From: Actinomycetota bacterium
GTDB lineage: Bacteria > Actinomycetota > Acidimicrobiia > Acidimicrobiales > MedAcidi-G1
Length of the DNA stretch: 64,000 bases
Direction: 5' to 3'
NCBI GenBank assembly: GCA_014381745.1
Contig: JACNLA010000022.1
Coordinates: 38,987-102,986 of the forward strand
This document shows positions 7,248-16,681 of the stretch, piece after piece (the first letter of the stretch is position 1; each line of letters starts with the position of its first letter). The position numbers and the translations under genes were made by a program. Below the pieces are notes generated by a model. That model had not been told where the DNA came from, searched no databases, and worked only from the letters and a program-made list of their open reading frames with translations.

Positions 7248-8564
7248 GTGACCTCAAGACAGCCGTTGGACACGACCGGCCTCGAGGGGGAGGCAAAGGT
7301 CCGACTGCAAGGTGAACGTCTCCATGCGCTGGTTGAGAGGTTGTCCAACTGTGACAACCCCTTCTGGTCTGAGCGCCTCGCCGGCGTTGATCCGAGGGCG
7401 ATCACCTCGGTCGATGACCTGGCCTCTCTGCCATACACCGTCAAGGCGGACCTCCGCGACACCTACCCCCTGGGCATGGTCACCACGAAGATGTCCGGCA
7501 CCACGAGGCTCCACGCCAGCTCCGGCACGAGCGGCAAGCCGACAATCGTCGTCTATACGCCCGGCGATATCGCAATCTGGGCCGAGGTCAACGCCCGGGC
7601 ACTCGCCTTGGCTGGAGCAGGGCCCGATGACATCCTCCACAACGGGTACGGGTACGGGCTGTTCACGGGTGGCCTGGGACTCCACAACGGTGGTGAACGC
7701 CTTGGATGCACCGTTGTTCCGGTGTCGGGTGGCAACACGGCCCTCCAACTCCGACTGCTCGAGGACCTCGGCAGCCGTGTCATGTCGGCCACGCCCTCGT
7801 TCGCTCTGCTGCTCGCCGAGCGTGCCCGCCAACAGGGAGTGCTGGACCGCCTCAAAGTTGAGATCGGCATTCTGGGTGCAGAGCCCTGGTCCGAGGGGAT
7901 GCGCAGCCGCATTGAAGCCGCATGGGGCCACGGCTTCCAGGCACTGGACATCTACGGCCTCTCCGAGGTGATCGGGCCCGGAGTGGCAATGGAGGCACCC
8001 GACGACCTCGGCGCATTGAATGTGTTCGACGACCACTTCCTTCCGGAAATCGTCGATCCGGCATCGGGGACCGTGGTTGCCGATGGCGAATGGGGTGAGC
8101 TGGTTCTCACAACACTCACAAAGGAGGCGATGCCCGTCGTCAGGTACCGCACGGGCGACATCACCCGGATTCTGCCTGGTAGCGGAATCGAGGGTCGAAA
8201 CTGGACCCGCATAGCACGCCTCACGGGACGGGTCGATGACATGATCATCATTCGCGGGATCAACGTCTATCCGCGGGAAATAGAAACCGTCCTCATGGAA
8301 GACCCCGACATCGGAACCAACTACGCCATCGTTGTCGATCGCCGGGACCTGATGGCCGAGCTGAGGGTAAGAGCAGAACTCACCGCCGAGGCCGCCGGCC
8401 GGACAGAGGACTCCTCGGCTCGACTCAAAAAAGTCCTCCTGGATCGCCTCCGTATCCGAGTAGGCGTCGAGTTGGTTCCCGCTGGTTCAATGTTCAGGAC
8501 CGAAGCGGGCAAGGTCCAGAGGGTCTTTGAACAGACGGACGAAACGGACCCTCTGGTTCGCTGA
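7248..8564 (+). CDS. paaK: PaaK: phenylacetate-CoA ligase
   Basis: Activates phenylacetate to phenylacetyl-CoA with ATP, the entry step of the pathway encoded upstream. The 438-residue ANL-family protein has the P-loop SSGTSGKPT (about residues 91-99), IYGLSEVIGPG (about 236), VRYRTGDI and the hinge region with RVDDMIIIRGINVYPREIE near residue 340, all typical of PaaK. The start is GTG 7248. It is the last gene of the operon and converges on the FGGY kinase gene with only 15 bases between the stops. Confidence 0.93.
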   Translation: MTSRQPLDTTGLEGEAKVRLQGERLHALVERLSNCDNPFWSERLAGVDPRAITSVDDLASLPYTVKADLRDTYPLGMVTTKMSGTTRLHASSGTSGKPTIVVYTPGDIAIWAEVNARALALAGAGPDDILHNGYGYGLFTGGLGLHNGGERLGCTVVPVSGGNTALQLRLLEDLGSRVMSATPSFALLLAERARQQGVLDRLKVEIGILGAEPWSEGMRSRIEAAWGHGFQALDIYGLSEVIGPGVAMEAPDDLGALNVFDDHFLPEIVDPASGTVVADGEWGELVLTTLTKEAMPVVRYRTGDITRILPGSGIEGRNWTRIARLTGRVDDMIIIRGINVYPREIETVLMEDPDIGTNYAIVVDRRDLMAELRVRAELTAEAAGRTEDSSARLKKVLLDRLRIRVGVELVPAGSMFRTEAGKVQRVFEQTDETDPLVR

Positions 8565-8579
8565 CCCACACCGCCGTAG

Positions 8580-9974
8580 TCAGGACCTCGCTCGGCTCAC
8601 CGCCTCAGCCCAGCGACCCCTGTCGCCTGGCCGAACAGGATGGACCATCTCTGCCGGTTGCCAGCCGGCCATGGCATCAGCCGGATCGGTCGCAGAACCG
8701 GTTCCGACCCGAACCAGCGCCGCAGCCCCGAGAGCGGTCGCTTCGACCGCGTCGGACCGCTCCACCACCACCCCCGTGGCGTCGGCGAGGGCCTGTACGA
8801 ACGTTGGGTTGGTGCTCATCCCCCCGTCCAGGCGTAGAGACCCGGGGGATGTACCAGATGCGGCCGCTACCGCCTCGACCGCATCTGCACAGCAGTTCGC
8901 CACGCCCTCCAGCACGGCCCGACAGATCTCAGCCCGTCCGGTACCCCTTGTAACACCCAGCAGCGTTCCACGTGCTCCGTCATCCCATGTCGGTGTGCCC
9001 AGGCCCGACAGGGCCGGTACAAACACGACGCCTCCAGACTCCTCGCACTCGGATGCCAGGCTGTGGGTCGACTCCACGTCAGGCACCACGCCGAGGTCGA
9101 CCAACCATGCAGCCGCGGCACCGGCACTCAACACCGCACCCTCGAGCATCCAGGCAACGCCATCATCTGTTGCCCATGCCGGCATCGCGTAACAACCTTC
9201 GACACCCGTCACGGCAATGCCACCGGTACACATGTCGACCATCGCTCCTGTTCCGGCAGTCACCTTCACCTGGCCGGCCGAGACGCACCCCAACCCGATG
9301 AGCGATGCCTGCTGATCGCCAACCACGGCTGCAATGGGAGGAGAACCGGGCAGTACGGATGCAGCACCGACGACACCTGCCGACCCGACGACCTCGGGCA
9401 GGGAGGTAACCGCAATCGACAATCGGTCCAGGAGTGCCTCGTCCCATGAACCGTCGGAACCCAGCAGCCCTGTCGCCGCTGCGCTGGTCAGATCCGTCAC
9501 GTGGACGTCACCACCCGACAGGACCCACGCCAGCCAGGAGTCGACCGTCCCCAGGCAGATGTCACCCCCGCTCCCGGTCCGAGCCGCTTTCATCAACCAC
9601 TCGAACTTCGTCGCCGACTGGTTGGGCACCACGAAGACACCCTCTGCCCGCAACTCGCCACACCGAGTAGTTGTACGGAGATCCTGCCAGCCGATGCCCG
9701 CACCAGCCGGCTCGCCGGTGGTGCGGTCCCATGCGACTGCTGACGAGCGTTGGGAGGCGATACCCACGCCAACCACGGGGCCATGGCTGGCGAGAGCATC
9801 GGTTGCCAGACCCACCACGGCATTCGCCACTTCTGACGGGTCGAACTCGACGAAGCCTGGTTCGGGGCTGGCGGGTGGAAGGCTCAGCCTCTCCTCGCCG
9901 ACCGGGCGACCATCGGCATCAACGATCAGCGCACGGATGCTGCTCGTTCCCGCATCAATGGCCAAGACGGTCAC
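8580..9974 (-). CDS. FGGY-family carbohydrate kinase (glycerol kinase-like)
   Basis: 464-residue ATP-dependent sugar/polyol kinase. The N terminus AIDAGTSSIRAL is the first ATPase motif, GWQDLRT is the substrate-loop region, TAGTGAMVDM the second-domain phosphate motif and LDGGMSTNP the adenosine motif. It is most like the glycerol kinase branch, and the nearby glpD supports glycerol, but xylulokinase-type substrates cannot be excluded. The ATG overlaps the stop of the upstream flavoprotein gene by four bases, so the two are coupled. Confidence 0.82.
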   Translation of the reverse strand: MTVLAIDAGTSSIRALIVDADGRPVGEERLSLPPASPEPGFVEFDPSEVANAVVGLATDALASHGPVVGVGIASQRSSAVAWDRTTGEPAGAGIGWQDLRTTTRCGELRAEGVFVVPNQSATKFEWLMKAARTGSGGDICLGTVDSWLAWVLSGGDVHVTDLTSAAATGLLGSDGSWDEALLDRLSIAVTSLPEVVGSAGVVGAASVLPGSPPIAAVVGDQQASLIGLGCVSAGQVKVTAGTGAMVDMCTGGIAVTGVEGCYAMPAWATDDGVAWMLEGAVLSAGAAAAWLVDLGVVPDVESTHSLASECEESGGVVFVPALSGLGTPTWDDGARGTLLGVTRGTGRAEICRAVLEGVANCCADAVEAVAAASGTSPGSLRLDGGMSTNPTFVQALADATGVVVERSDAVEATALGAAALVRVGTGSATDPADAMAGWQPAEMVHPVRPGDRGRWAEAVSRARS

Positions 9975-11470
9975 GGCCAGGCGACCTCGCCGTATCGGTC
10001 GGGCAGCCCCATCTTGCCCGGGTTCAGGATTCCCTGCGGATCCAGGGCCTCCTTCAACGCGACCATCACCTCGAACGCCGGCCCGAGAGCCTCAGCCATG
10101 AACCTGGCCCGATTGAGGCCCACCCCGTGGTGGTGGCTGAGCGAGGCACCGGCATCCAGCGCTGCTCGGGCGGCAACATTCCAGGCAGCCACATACCAGG
10201 CCTCACGTTCAGAAGCATTCTCTGGTCGAGAGGCAAACGTGAAATAGAGGCATGCACCATCGGAGTACGCATGAGACTGGTGGGCCGACACAACCCTCAC
10301 GCCGTCCATGGCGCCAACGGCCGCCAAGACCGCCCGGTAGCAGGCATCCAGGTTGCTCCAGGAGATCGTGACCTCCATCGTGTCAAACACAAACCCCTTC
10401 TTCGTGATGGCCGCCAGACCCGCTACATCGTTGCGATCCTCCCACCAGTGCTCCACCAACTCTGGGTCAAGTTGCTCGGCCGCCGAGCACTCCTCGGCCA
10501 CCACGGCCATGTCAGCCTCGACCAGGTGAGCGTCACCCACATCCAGAACCAGGAGAACGTGGGCGTCTCCGGTATCGAAGCGGGGTGCTGCCTCAGTGGC
10601 GTCATACACCCGCAACGCGGCTGGCGTGGCTCCCGTCTGCATGATCCGCCTGCACGCATCGTTGGCAGCACCGAAGCTCTCGAACCCGAACGCCAACGTC
10701 GTCCGTGCATTCGGTTGATGATGTAGTCGCAGCCAGGCCCTCGTGATGATTCCGAGGGTTCCCTCTGAACCCACGAACACCTGGGTCAGATCCGGTCCTG
10801 CCGCTGCACGGGCATGACCACCAGTTGTGATGACACGGCCATCGGCAAGCACGACCTCCAACCCGATAACCAGATCCTCGACCTTGCCGTAGCGGTTCGA
10901 CAGCTGGCCGGCACCCCGACACGCCAACCAGCCGCCGACGGTCGACAACGAAATGGACTGCGGCCAGTGGCCGACCGTGAGCCCCCGCTCGGCCAGGTCG
11001 TCCTCCAGGGCGTCGCCGAAGGTGCCGGCCGCAACCTCTACGACCATCGAGTCCGCATCCACCGTCAGGATCCCCGACAGCGCAGTCAAATCAAGAACTA
11101 TTCCACCGTGTACCGGCACGCTGGACCCCAGCACACCCGATCTGCCGCCGGCCGCGGTGACCGGAACGCCATGCTCGGCACATGCCACGATGACGGCCAC
11201 CACCTCGGCGGTCGATGTCGGTCTGACCACTGCATCCGCAATCGCCGGTGCCAAACCGTCAAGAGCCCAAATCTGCGCCAACGGCCACCAGTCCCGGCTC
11301 GCCTCAGCCCGCTCGTCAACAGAGGTGAGAACCTCTACTCCCCGACCCTTGAGTTCGTTGAGAAGTTCTGGTGGAACCTCCACCCGGGTGGCATCCAGCC
11401 TGACCTCCAGATCGACAGGTTCGACGCCCCAGTCAATTGGGGGCGTTGGAACAGTCTCGTATGAGGTCAT
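9971..11470 (-). CDS. FAD-linked oxidase, alkyl-DHAP synthase-like
   Basis: Vanillyl-alcohol-oxidase-fold flavoprotein. The FAD-binding part (about 80-260) has VTAAGGRSGV and LSNRYGKVEDLVIG. The C-terminal half has SHHHGVGLNRARFM (from about 452) with the triple histidine typical of alkyldihydroxyacetonephosphate synthase, which makes ether lipids from acyl-DHAP. Related bacterial proteins include glycolate and D-lactate dehydrogenases, so the reaction is uncertain. The start is ATG 11470, preceded by GGAGG at good spacing; the frame stays open upstream to 11494, but that overlaps the ribosome-binding site. It lies between glpD (13-base gap) and the kinase (4-base overlap). Confidence 0.78.
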   Translation of the reverse strand: MTSYETVPTPPIDWGVEPVDLEVRLDATRVEVPPELLNELKGRGVEVLTSVDERAEASRDWWPLAQIWALDGLAPAIADAVVRPTSTAEVVAVIVACAEHGVPVTAAGGRSGVLGSSVPVHGGIVLDLTALSGILTVDADSMVVEVAAGTFGDALEDDLAERGLTVGHWPQSISLSTVGGWLACRGAGQLSNRYGKVEDLVIGLEVVLADGRVITTGGHARAAAGPDLTQVFVGSEGTLGIITRAWLRLHHQPNARTTLAFGFESFGAANDACRRIMQTGATPAALRVYDATEAAPRFDTGDAHVLLVLDVGDAHLVEADMAVVAEECSAAEQLDPELVEHWWEDRNDVAGLAAITKKGFVFDTMEVTISWSNLDACYRAVLAAVGAMDGVRVVSAHQSHAYSDGACLYFTFASRPENASEREAWYVAAWNVAARAALDAGASLSHHHGVGLNRARFMAEALGPAFEVMVALKEALDPQGILNPGKMGLPDRYGEVAWP

Positions 11471-11483
11471 CGCTTCCTCCATG

Positions 11484-13097
11484 TCAGAAACCACTTTGGG
11501 CTTCGTCTTCGGCCATTACCAGAGCCTCAAAAGTCTCTACCTCGGACCGGCGACGCTCCGGGCTCCAACCTGCCTCGAGACCCATCAACTCGGCTACCGC
11601 ATCGACTGCCAGGAGCGTCGCGTCGCGGTCCTCGATTCGGGCCCTCGTCCGCCTGGACAACACGTCGTCAAGCGTCTGTGCCATCTCGCACCTGACCGCG
11701 TAGACCGCCTCGGCACGAGAGTACGGCAGCCCGGTTACGAGCGGCTCGGCAAGGAGTGGGTCCTCGGCAATGAGGGCACCAACCTCACGGGCCTCAAATC
11801 CGTAGCGACCCACCAGATGCGGTTCAGGCTCCCCGGTCGACCCGGTTGCACCTGCTGGGACGGCACCACGAAGGCGCAGCCGCCGCGTCCGGCAACGTCT
11901 CGACTCGCCTCGAAACTCCAGCACGGCGTCAACCGTGTCTGCCGCCATCCGGCGGTAGGTGGTCAACTTCCCGCCGGTCACGGTCACCACGCCGGTTCCG
12001 TCCCCCTCCACAACGTGCCTCCGGGAGAGGTCAGCCGTACGGCCCGCGTCGGTGGGCGTCACCAGCGGCCTCAGGCCCGCCCATGTCCCGGTCACGTCGT
12101 CGACGGTGAGGTCGGCATCGGTCATGGCGTTGACGGCATCCAGCAGGTACTTGACATCGTCCGCATCGCAGAGCGGTTCATCCAGGGAGCCGTCGTGGTC
12201 GGTGTCGGTGGTTCCTATGTAGGTGTGCCCATCACGCCACGGCAGGACAAACACGCTCCGCCTGTCACCCCTGACAGGCAACAGGACAGCCAGATCAACC
12301 TCGAGGCGATCACGCGGTACGGTCACGTGCACACCCTTGGCTGGCCGCATCTCCAGATCGCTCTCGACCCCGGCGATTGACTGCACATCAGCCGCCCATA
12401 CGCCACAGGCGTTCACCACGGCAGCACATGTCACCCGAATCTGGCGACCATCGGCCTCCACGGTCGCGCCAACAACCCTGCCGTCCCGACGATCCACCCC
12501 GGTAAGTGCCGCATAGGTGGCAACCACCGCACCATGATCCAGAGCCGCTGTCCGAGCGATGGCCAGGGTCAACCTGGCATCGTCGGCCCATGCATCAAAG
12601 TAGAGATACCCCGATGCGATCTGATCACCTTTCAGGCTCGGCAGGTGGTCGATGACCCTGCCGGCATTCAACTTCCGATGCCGGCGGCCGATCCGGAGAC
12701 CTCCGGTCAGGTCGTACTGCCACATGGCCAGCCCCAGGCCGAAGGCAATGCGCCGATCGACAACGCCGCCCTTCTTCAGGATCGGGATCACAAACGGCAG
12801 AACGGACACCAGGTGTGGGGCGTTACGAAGCAAACGGTGTCTCTCAGCCAGTGCCTGATAGACCAGCCCGAACTCACCGTGTTGAAGGTACCGCAACCCG
12901 CCGTGGACCATCTTTGAGGACCGCGATGACGTTCCCGCCGCAAGGTCGCCCTTGTCCACAAGCGCTACGGACAGACCACGCGATGCGGCGTCCAGAGCCA
13001 CGCCGACACCGGTAACGCCACCACCCACGACCAGGACGTCGAACTCCTCGGCTGCCAGACGCTCCAGAGAGTCCTCTCGCCTGAAGGTCGACCTCAA
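11484..13097 (-). CDS. glpD: Aerobic glycerol-3-phosphate dehydrogenase
   Basis: FAD-dependent, membrane-associated oxidation of glycerol-3-phosphate to dihydroxyacetone phosphate, feeding electrons to quinones. The dinucleotide fold VLVVGGGVTGVG, the family signature AGTSSRSSKMVHGGLRYL and the block TVTGGKLTTYR identify GlpD, and the C-terminal domain is present. The start is uncertain: TTG 13097 leaves about 20 residues before the FAD fold, as in relatives. GTG 13121 or 13142, or ATG 13190, would overlap the mscS gene that ends at 13111. It forms a tight run with the alkyl-DHAP-synthase-like gene and FGGY kinase, so all three probably act on glycerol phosphates. Confidence 0.9.
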   Translation of the reverse strand: MRSTFRREDSLERLAAEEFDVLVVGGGVTGVGVALDAASRGLSVALVDKGDLAAGTSSRSSKMVHGGLRYLQHGEFGLVYQALAERHRLLRNAPHLVSVLPFVIPILKKGGVVDRRIAFGLGLAMWQYDLTGGLRIGRRHRKLNAGRVIDHLPSLKGDQIASGYLYFDAWADDARLTLAIARTAALDHGAVVATYAALTGVDRRDGRVVGATVEADGRQIRVTCAAVVNACGVWAADVQSIAGVESDLEMRPAKGVHVTVPRDRLEVDLAVLLPVRGDRRSVFVLPWRDGHTYIGTTDTDHDGSLDEPLCDADDVKYLLDAVNAMTDADLTVDDVTGTWAGLRPLVTPTDAGRTADLSRRHVVEGDGTGVVTVTGGKLTTYRRMAADTVDAVLEFRGESRRCRTRRLRLRGAVPAGATGSTGEPEPHLVGRYGFEAREVGALIAEDPLLAEPLVTGLPYSRAEAVYAVRCEMAQTLDDVLSRRTRARIEDRDATLLAVDAVAELMGLEAGWSPERRRSEVETFEALVMAEDEAQSGF

Positions 13098-13110
13098 GGA
13101 TCCGGGGCCG

Positions 13111-14217
13111 CTATTCGCCACCGTCGCTACCCGGTCGACCACCGAGCAGGTCGGAACGGATCTCGACTGTGGGACCGGTCGCGCCGGCATCTTCCTGGTC
13201 CTGTCTGATCCACACGGTTCGCTGTGGAAACGGAATCTCAATGCCGTTCTCGTCAAAGGCCCTCTTGAGGCGGGCCCGTAGCAGTCGGCCGGTTGCCCAC
13301 TGCTCGCCTGGCTCGGTCTTTACTGCCAACCTGATGGAGATCGCGTCGGCACCGAAGCTCTGAACACCCCAGATCTCGGGCTCTTCAAGGATCGTGGTCG
13401 TCTCACGCTTCTCCCGCCAGACCTCGTCCGCCACGTCCTTGATGACGCTGGCCGCAAGGTCAATATCGGTGTCGTAGGCCACGTCAACGTCCAAAACAGT
13501 TCGAGCCCACAGTTGTGACGAGTTGCCGACCCGGCGGATCTCGCCGTTGGGAATCACCCAGACGACCCCCTCGACGTCCCGCAGGACCGTGGTGCGCAGG
13601 CTGACCCGCTCGACGGTGCCCGACGCGGCTCCGACGTCGACGTAGTCGCCCACCCCGTACTGGTCCTCGATCACGATGAAGATCCCGGCGATGAAGTCAG
13701 CCACCAGCGACTGTGCGCCAAAACCAATCGCCAGACCGACAATTCCCGCACCAGCAATTAGTGGCGCCAGGTCGAAACCGATCTCCCCGAGGGCCAGCAT
13801 CATGGCCATGAGATAGACAACCGCCCCGGTGATACTTCGCAGCACGGCTCCCAGCGTGAGTGCCCGCTGGCGTGACCGTTCAGCCTGCTCGTGGATCCTC
13901 CGCAGCCTGCCCCTGGCCCGCCGGCCCAGCCGGGCGACCATTGCATCAGACTCCGCCTCGTCCTCCTCCGCCGTCCGGGAGGCGACAAGACGTTCGACCA
14001 TGCGATCAATTGTTCGCTTGACCAGCCTGTTCACAATTACAGCACCCACCACGATGATGCCGATCTTGAGCGGACGCTCCACGAACCATGCCGCAATTTC
14101 AGAAGCCGCCCCACTACCCGTAGCGTCCCAGACGGCTTCACAGATGAATCCCGGGCTGTCGCCACAGGCGTCGGACAAACCCGAAGAAGCCACCTGAGCC
14201 AGCAGTTCGATTGCCAT
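13111..14217 (-). CDS. MscS-family mechanosensitive channel
   Basis: Small-conductance mechanosensitive channel family, 368 residues, inner membrane. A hydrophobic segment near residues 50-68 and an Arg/Glu-rich stretch with coiled-coil character (about 85-125) precede a second transmembrane region. The pore helix region follows: AGAGIVGLAIGFGAQSLVADFIAG. The beta domain has DQYGVGDYVDV and the family block VWVIPNGEI. The ATG at 14217 is fixed by GGAGGTGA upstream. It is the first gene of a minus-strand run with glpD; such channels release solutes in osmotic downshock, which may relate to glycerol. Confidence 0.9.
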   Translation of the reverse strand: MAIELLAQVASSGLSDACGDSPGFICEAVWDATGSGAASEIAAWFVERPLKIGIIVVGAVIVNRLVKRTIDRMVERLVASRTAEEDEAESDAMVARLGRRARGRLRRIHEQAERSRQRALTLGAVLRSITGAVVYLMAMMLALGEIGFDLAPLIAGAGIVGLAIGFGAQSLVADFIAGIFIVIEDQYGVGDYVDVGAASGTVERVSLRTTVLRDVEGVVWVIPNGEIRRVGNSSQLWARTVLDVDVAYDTDIDLAASVIKDVADEVWREKRETTTILEEPEIWGVQSFGADAISIRLAVKTEPGEQWATGRLLRARLKRAFDENGIEIPFPQRTVWIRQDQEDAGATGPTVEIRSDLLGGRPGSDGGE

Positions 14218-14312
14218 CACCGTCACCTCCAAGCCGGGACGGTATCCCAGCAACCGGTCATCGGCTCATCCCGGCACAACACGGCGACCAGGACGGATTC
14301 CTCCCGCAGGAC

Positions 14313-14531
14313 TCAGGCCATCAGGGTCATCAACGCCCAGACCGACACGGCCGAACCCAACAGGATGTAGATGAGGCTCCGCCAGAGCGGAGGCTTTACA
14401 AGGTCCGGTGGTGCCTGACCGCCAGGATCCCGGTCGGCCGGCGGCCTGATGAGTGCGGCCAGGTTGCCTACGGCCATCGCACCACCAAGCGCCAACAGGA
14501 GCCATGCCAAAAGGTCCTCGCCCAGGAACAC
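14313..14531 (-). CDS. Small two-helix membrane protein
   Basis: 72 residues, not recognised. There are two hydrophobic segments, about residues 7-27 (LLAWLLLALGGAMAVGNLAA) and 50-70, joined by a polar, proline-rich linker. The GTG start lies 8 bases after the dnaB stop on the same strand, so it is probably the last gene of the rpsF-to-dnaB unit. No clear ribosome-binding site is visible. Confidence 0.6.
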   Translation of the reverse strand: MFLGEDLLAWLLLALGGAMAVGNLAALIRPPADRDPGGQAPPDLVKPPLWRSLIYILLGSAVSVWALMTLMA

Positions 14532-14539
14532 CGGCCGGC

Positions 14540-16066
14540 TCAGCCCAACCGGGCCATGTTGGCGAAACGCGTGTAGTGGGGAAGGAACGCCAACCGGACG
14601 GTTCCCGTCGGACCATTGCGATGCTTGGCAACGATTACCTCGGCAGTGCCCATGTCGGGGCTCTCCGGGTTGTAGACCTCATCTCGGTAGATGAATATCA
14701 CGACGTCGGCGTCCTGTTCGATGGATCCGGATTCCCGCAGGTCGGCGAGCATCGGCCGCTTGTCCTGTCTGGCCTCCAGCCCACGGGAGAGCTGTGACAG
14801 GCCGACCACTGGAGTTTCCAGTTCCCTGGCCAGGATCTTGAGACCTCGGCTGATCTCGGACACCTCAATCTGGCGGCTCTCGGCGGTGGACCGACCCGTC
14901 ATCAGCTGGATGTAGTCGACGACGATGACACCCAACTTGCCCACCCGGCTCTTGAGCCGACGAGCCTTGGCCCTGATCTCCATGACCGAGATGTTCGGGT
15001 TGTCATCGATCCAGATCGGCGCCTCGGCCAACTTGCCGATGCCGTGGTTGATCCTCGACCAGTCGTCATGGGTCAACTGGCCGTTCCTGATGTGTTTGGA
15101 GTCCACGCGGGCCTCAGAGCACAGGATCCGCTGACTCAACTCGAGCTGGCTCATCTCTAGCGAAAAGAGCAGCACGGGAAGGTCGGACTCGACGCCGATG
15201 TGTGCCGCCAGGCCGAGGGCAAACGAGGTCTTTCCCATGGCCGGTCGACCACCCACGATCACAAGCGAGTTCTCCTGAAGACCGGAGAGCAGGTCGTCGA
15301 GGTCCTTGTACCCGGTTTCGGTTCCGGTGATGTTGTCGCCCTGTTCGAAGAGAATCTCCAGTCGATCCAGGTTGGAGTCGAGCAGCTCTCGAATGACTGC
15401 CATTGAGTCGGTCACCCGACCCTGCCCCACCTGGAACACGAGGCTCTCGGCCTCGTCGACGGCCTTGATGACGTCGTCGGGACGGCTGTAGCCGATCTCG
15501 GCGATCTCGTTGGCCGCCCCGATCAGGCCCCGAAGGGTTGCGTGTTCGTGGATGATTCGGGCGTACTTGGATGCACTGGACGTGGCCGGTGTAGCCGCCT
15601 GAAGTTCCAACAAGAGCCCGGTACCGCCCAGGCTCGCCAAGAGATCGGCCCGGCTCAGCGCCTCGGCGACCGTGACCGGATCAACTGGCTCACCAGCCGA
15701 GTAGAGACCACAGATGGCATCGAACACGTGGGCGTGGGAGGGCTTGTAGAAGTGTTCCGCTGACACGACCTCGAGAGCATCGGCGATGGCGTCGCGCGAT
15801 AGGAGCATCGCTCCCAGAAGGGAGGCCTCGGCCTCGATGTTCTGTGGCGGCACGCGAATGGATGGCCGCCGGCCTCCACCCGAACTGGTCTGGCGCCTCG
15901 ACTGCGTGGTCGGGGCGTAACCGGGCATCGGACCATCGGACCCGTCAAGGTCATCTGGTGGTTCGGCGGGAAGCGGCGGAGAATCAGAACCCGGTGCCGG
16001 TGGTTGGTCTGCGTGTGGGCCTCTCAAGCCGCCTACGTCAGCGGCTTCATCGTCGGGCGCGCTCAC
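14540..16066 (-). CDS. dnaB: Replicative DNA helicase DnaB
   Basis: Hexameric 5'-3' helicase of the replication fork. After a proline-rich, low-complexity N-terminal tail of about 68 residues, the DnaB N domain begins at IRVPPQNIEAEASLLGAML. The RecA-like domain has Walker A GRPAMGKTS, Walker B VIVVDYIQLM and the DnaB motif SQLSRGLEARQDKRP. There is no intein. The tail is longer than in E. coli. The start is GTG 16066, with GGGGA upstream. It lies downstream of rpsF-ssb-rpsR-rplI, as in mycobacteria. No dnaC is seen; DciA is encoded near recF. Confidence 0.95.
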   Translation of the reverse strand: MSAPDDEAADVGGLRGPHADQPPAPGSDSPPLPAEPPDDLDGSDGPMPGYAPTTQSRRQTSSGGGRRPSIRVPPQNIEAEASLLGAMLLSRDAIADALEVVSAEHFYKPSHAHVFDAICGLYSAGEPVDPVTVAEALSRADLLASLGGTGLLLELQAATPATSSASKYARIIHEHATLRGLIGAANEIAEIGYSRPDDVIKAVDEAESLVFQVGQGRVTDSMAVIRELLDSNLDRLEILFEQGDNITGTETGYKDLDDLLSGLQENSLVIVGGRPAMGKTSFALGLAAHIGVESDLPVLLFSLEMSQLELSQRILCSEARVDSKHIRNGQLTHDDWSRINHGIGKLAEAPIWIDDNPNISVMEIRAKARRLKSRVGKLGVIVVDYIQLMTGRSTAESRQIEVSEISRGLKILARELETPVVGLSQLSRGLEARQDKRPMLADLRESGSIEQDADVVIFIYRDEVYNPESPDMGTAEVIVAKHRNGPTGTVRLAFLPHYTRFANMARLG

Positions 16067-16187
16067 CTTGAAGTCCCCATCTCATCGGCACACATGATGG
16101 TCAAGTCTGCCCGGGCAGCCCTGTGAGTTGCTAGTGGAAAACTGCTGAAAACCGTGGGAAAACCGGGTGGATCTCGGGGGATCATTC

Positions 16188-16196
16188 TGTGGATCA
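16188..16196 (-). promoter_or_regulatory. Near-consensus DnaA box between rplI and dnaB
   Basis: On the minus strand this reads TGATCCACA, one base off TTATCCACA. It lies in the 168-base gap upstream of dnaB. It could be a DnaA site influencing dnaB, or chance. Confidence 0.3.
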
Positions 16197-16234
16197 TGGC
16201 CATCATCTGGGGACAACGGCCGTGCCACATGAAG

Positions 16235-16681
16235 TCAGTCAGCCGCCTCTACCTCGACACCCACAGGCACCGCCACCTCAGGGTGGATCTGGACGGTGAA
16301 CTCGTGCAGACCCAGGTCCTTCACCGTTTCGCCGAGCACATGGCTCCGGTCGATCTCGAACCCGGCCTGCGCAGCCAGGGCGTCTACGACCTCGGCCGAT
16401 CCCACCGAACCGAACAGGCGACCCTCGTCAGATGCCTTCGCCGAGATGTGCAACACCAGACCTGCTATCCGACCTGCGACGACCTCGGCATCGGCTCGCT
16501 CCGAAACCGACCTGAGCTCGCGCTTGCGCTGCATTGCCTCAGCCTGCGCGGCAATGCCGTCACCGGCCTCAACCGCCAAGCCATGCGGTACGAGGTAGTT
16601 CCGGGCGTAGCCACGGGCCACCTCGACAATGTCGCCGGTACGACCGAGACCATCCACGTCGCTCCTCAAGAGGACCTTCAC
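16235..16681 (-). CDS. rplI: 50S ribosomal protein L9
   Basis: 148 residues with the L9 N-terminal signature: [21 protein letters not shown], where the first 20 residues give the fold, followed by [13 protein letters not shown]. The long central helix and C-terminal domain ([29 protein letters not shown]) are complete. It is a component of the large ribosomal subunit near the L1 stalk. The GTG start overlaps the rpsR stop (GTGA), so L9 and S18 are translationally coupled. Confidence 0.96.
   Translation of the reverse strand: MKVLLRSDVDGLGRTGDIVEVARGYARNYLVPHGLAVEAGDGIAAQAEAMQRKRELRSVSERADAEVVAGRIAGLVLHISAKASDEGRLFGSVGSAEVVDALAAQAGFEIDRSHVLGETVKDLGLHEFTVQIHPEVAVPVGVEVEAAD

Noticed and set aside
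5434..8564. Possible hydroxyproline catabolic operon around the racemase
   Set aside because: No hydroxyproline oxidase, deaminase or dehydrogenase genes; neighbours are clearly phenylacetate genes.
8965..8974. GTTCCACGTG, part of a parS-like sequence
   Set aside because: Only the left and central part matches; the flanking bases do not, and it lies inside the FGGY kinase gene.
11471..11494. Earlier start of the flavoprotein gene at 11494
   Set aside because: It would swallow the GGAGG ribosome-binding site and overlap glpD; ATG 11470 fits better.
16188..16196. Origin function for the DnaA-box-like site near dnaB
   Set aside because: Only one mismatched box; no cluster and no AT-rich element nearby.
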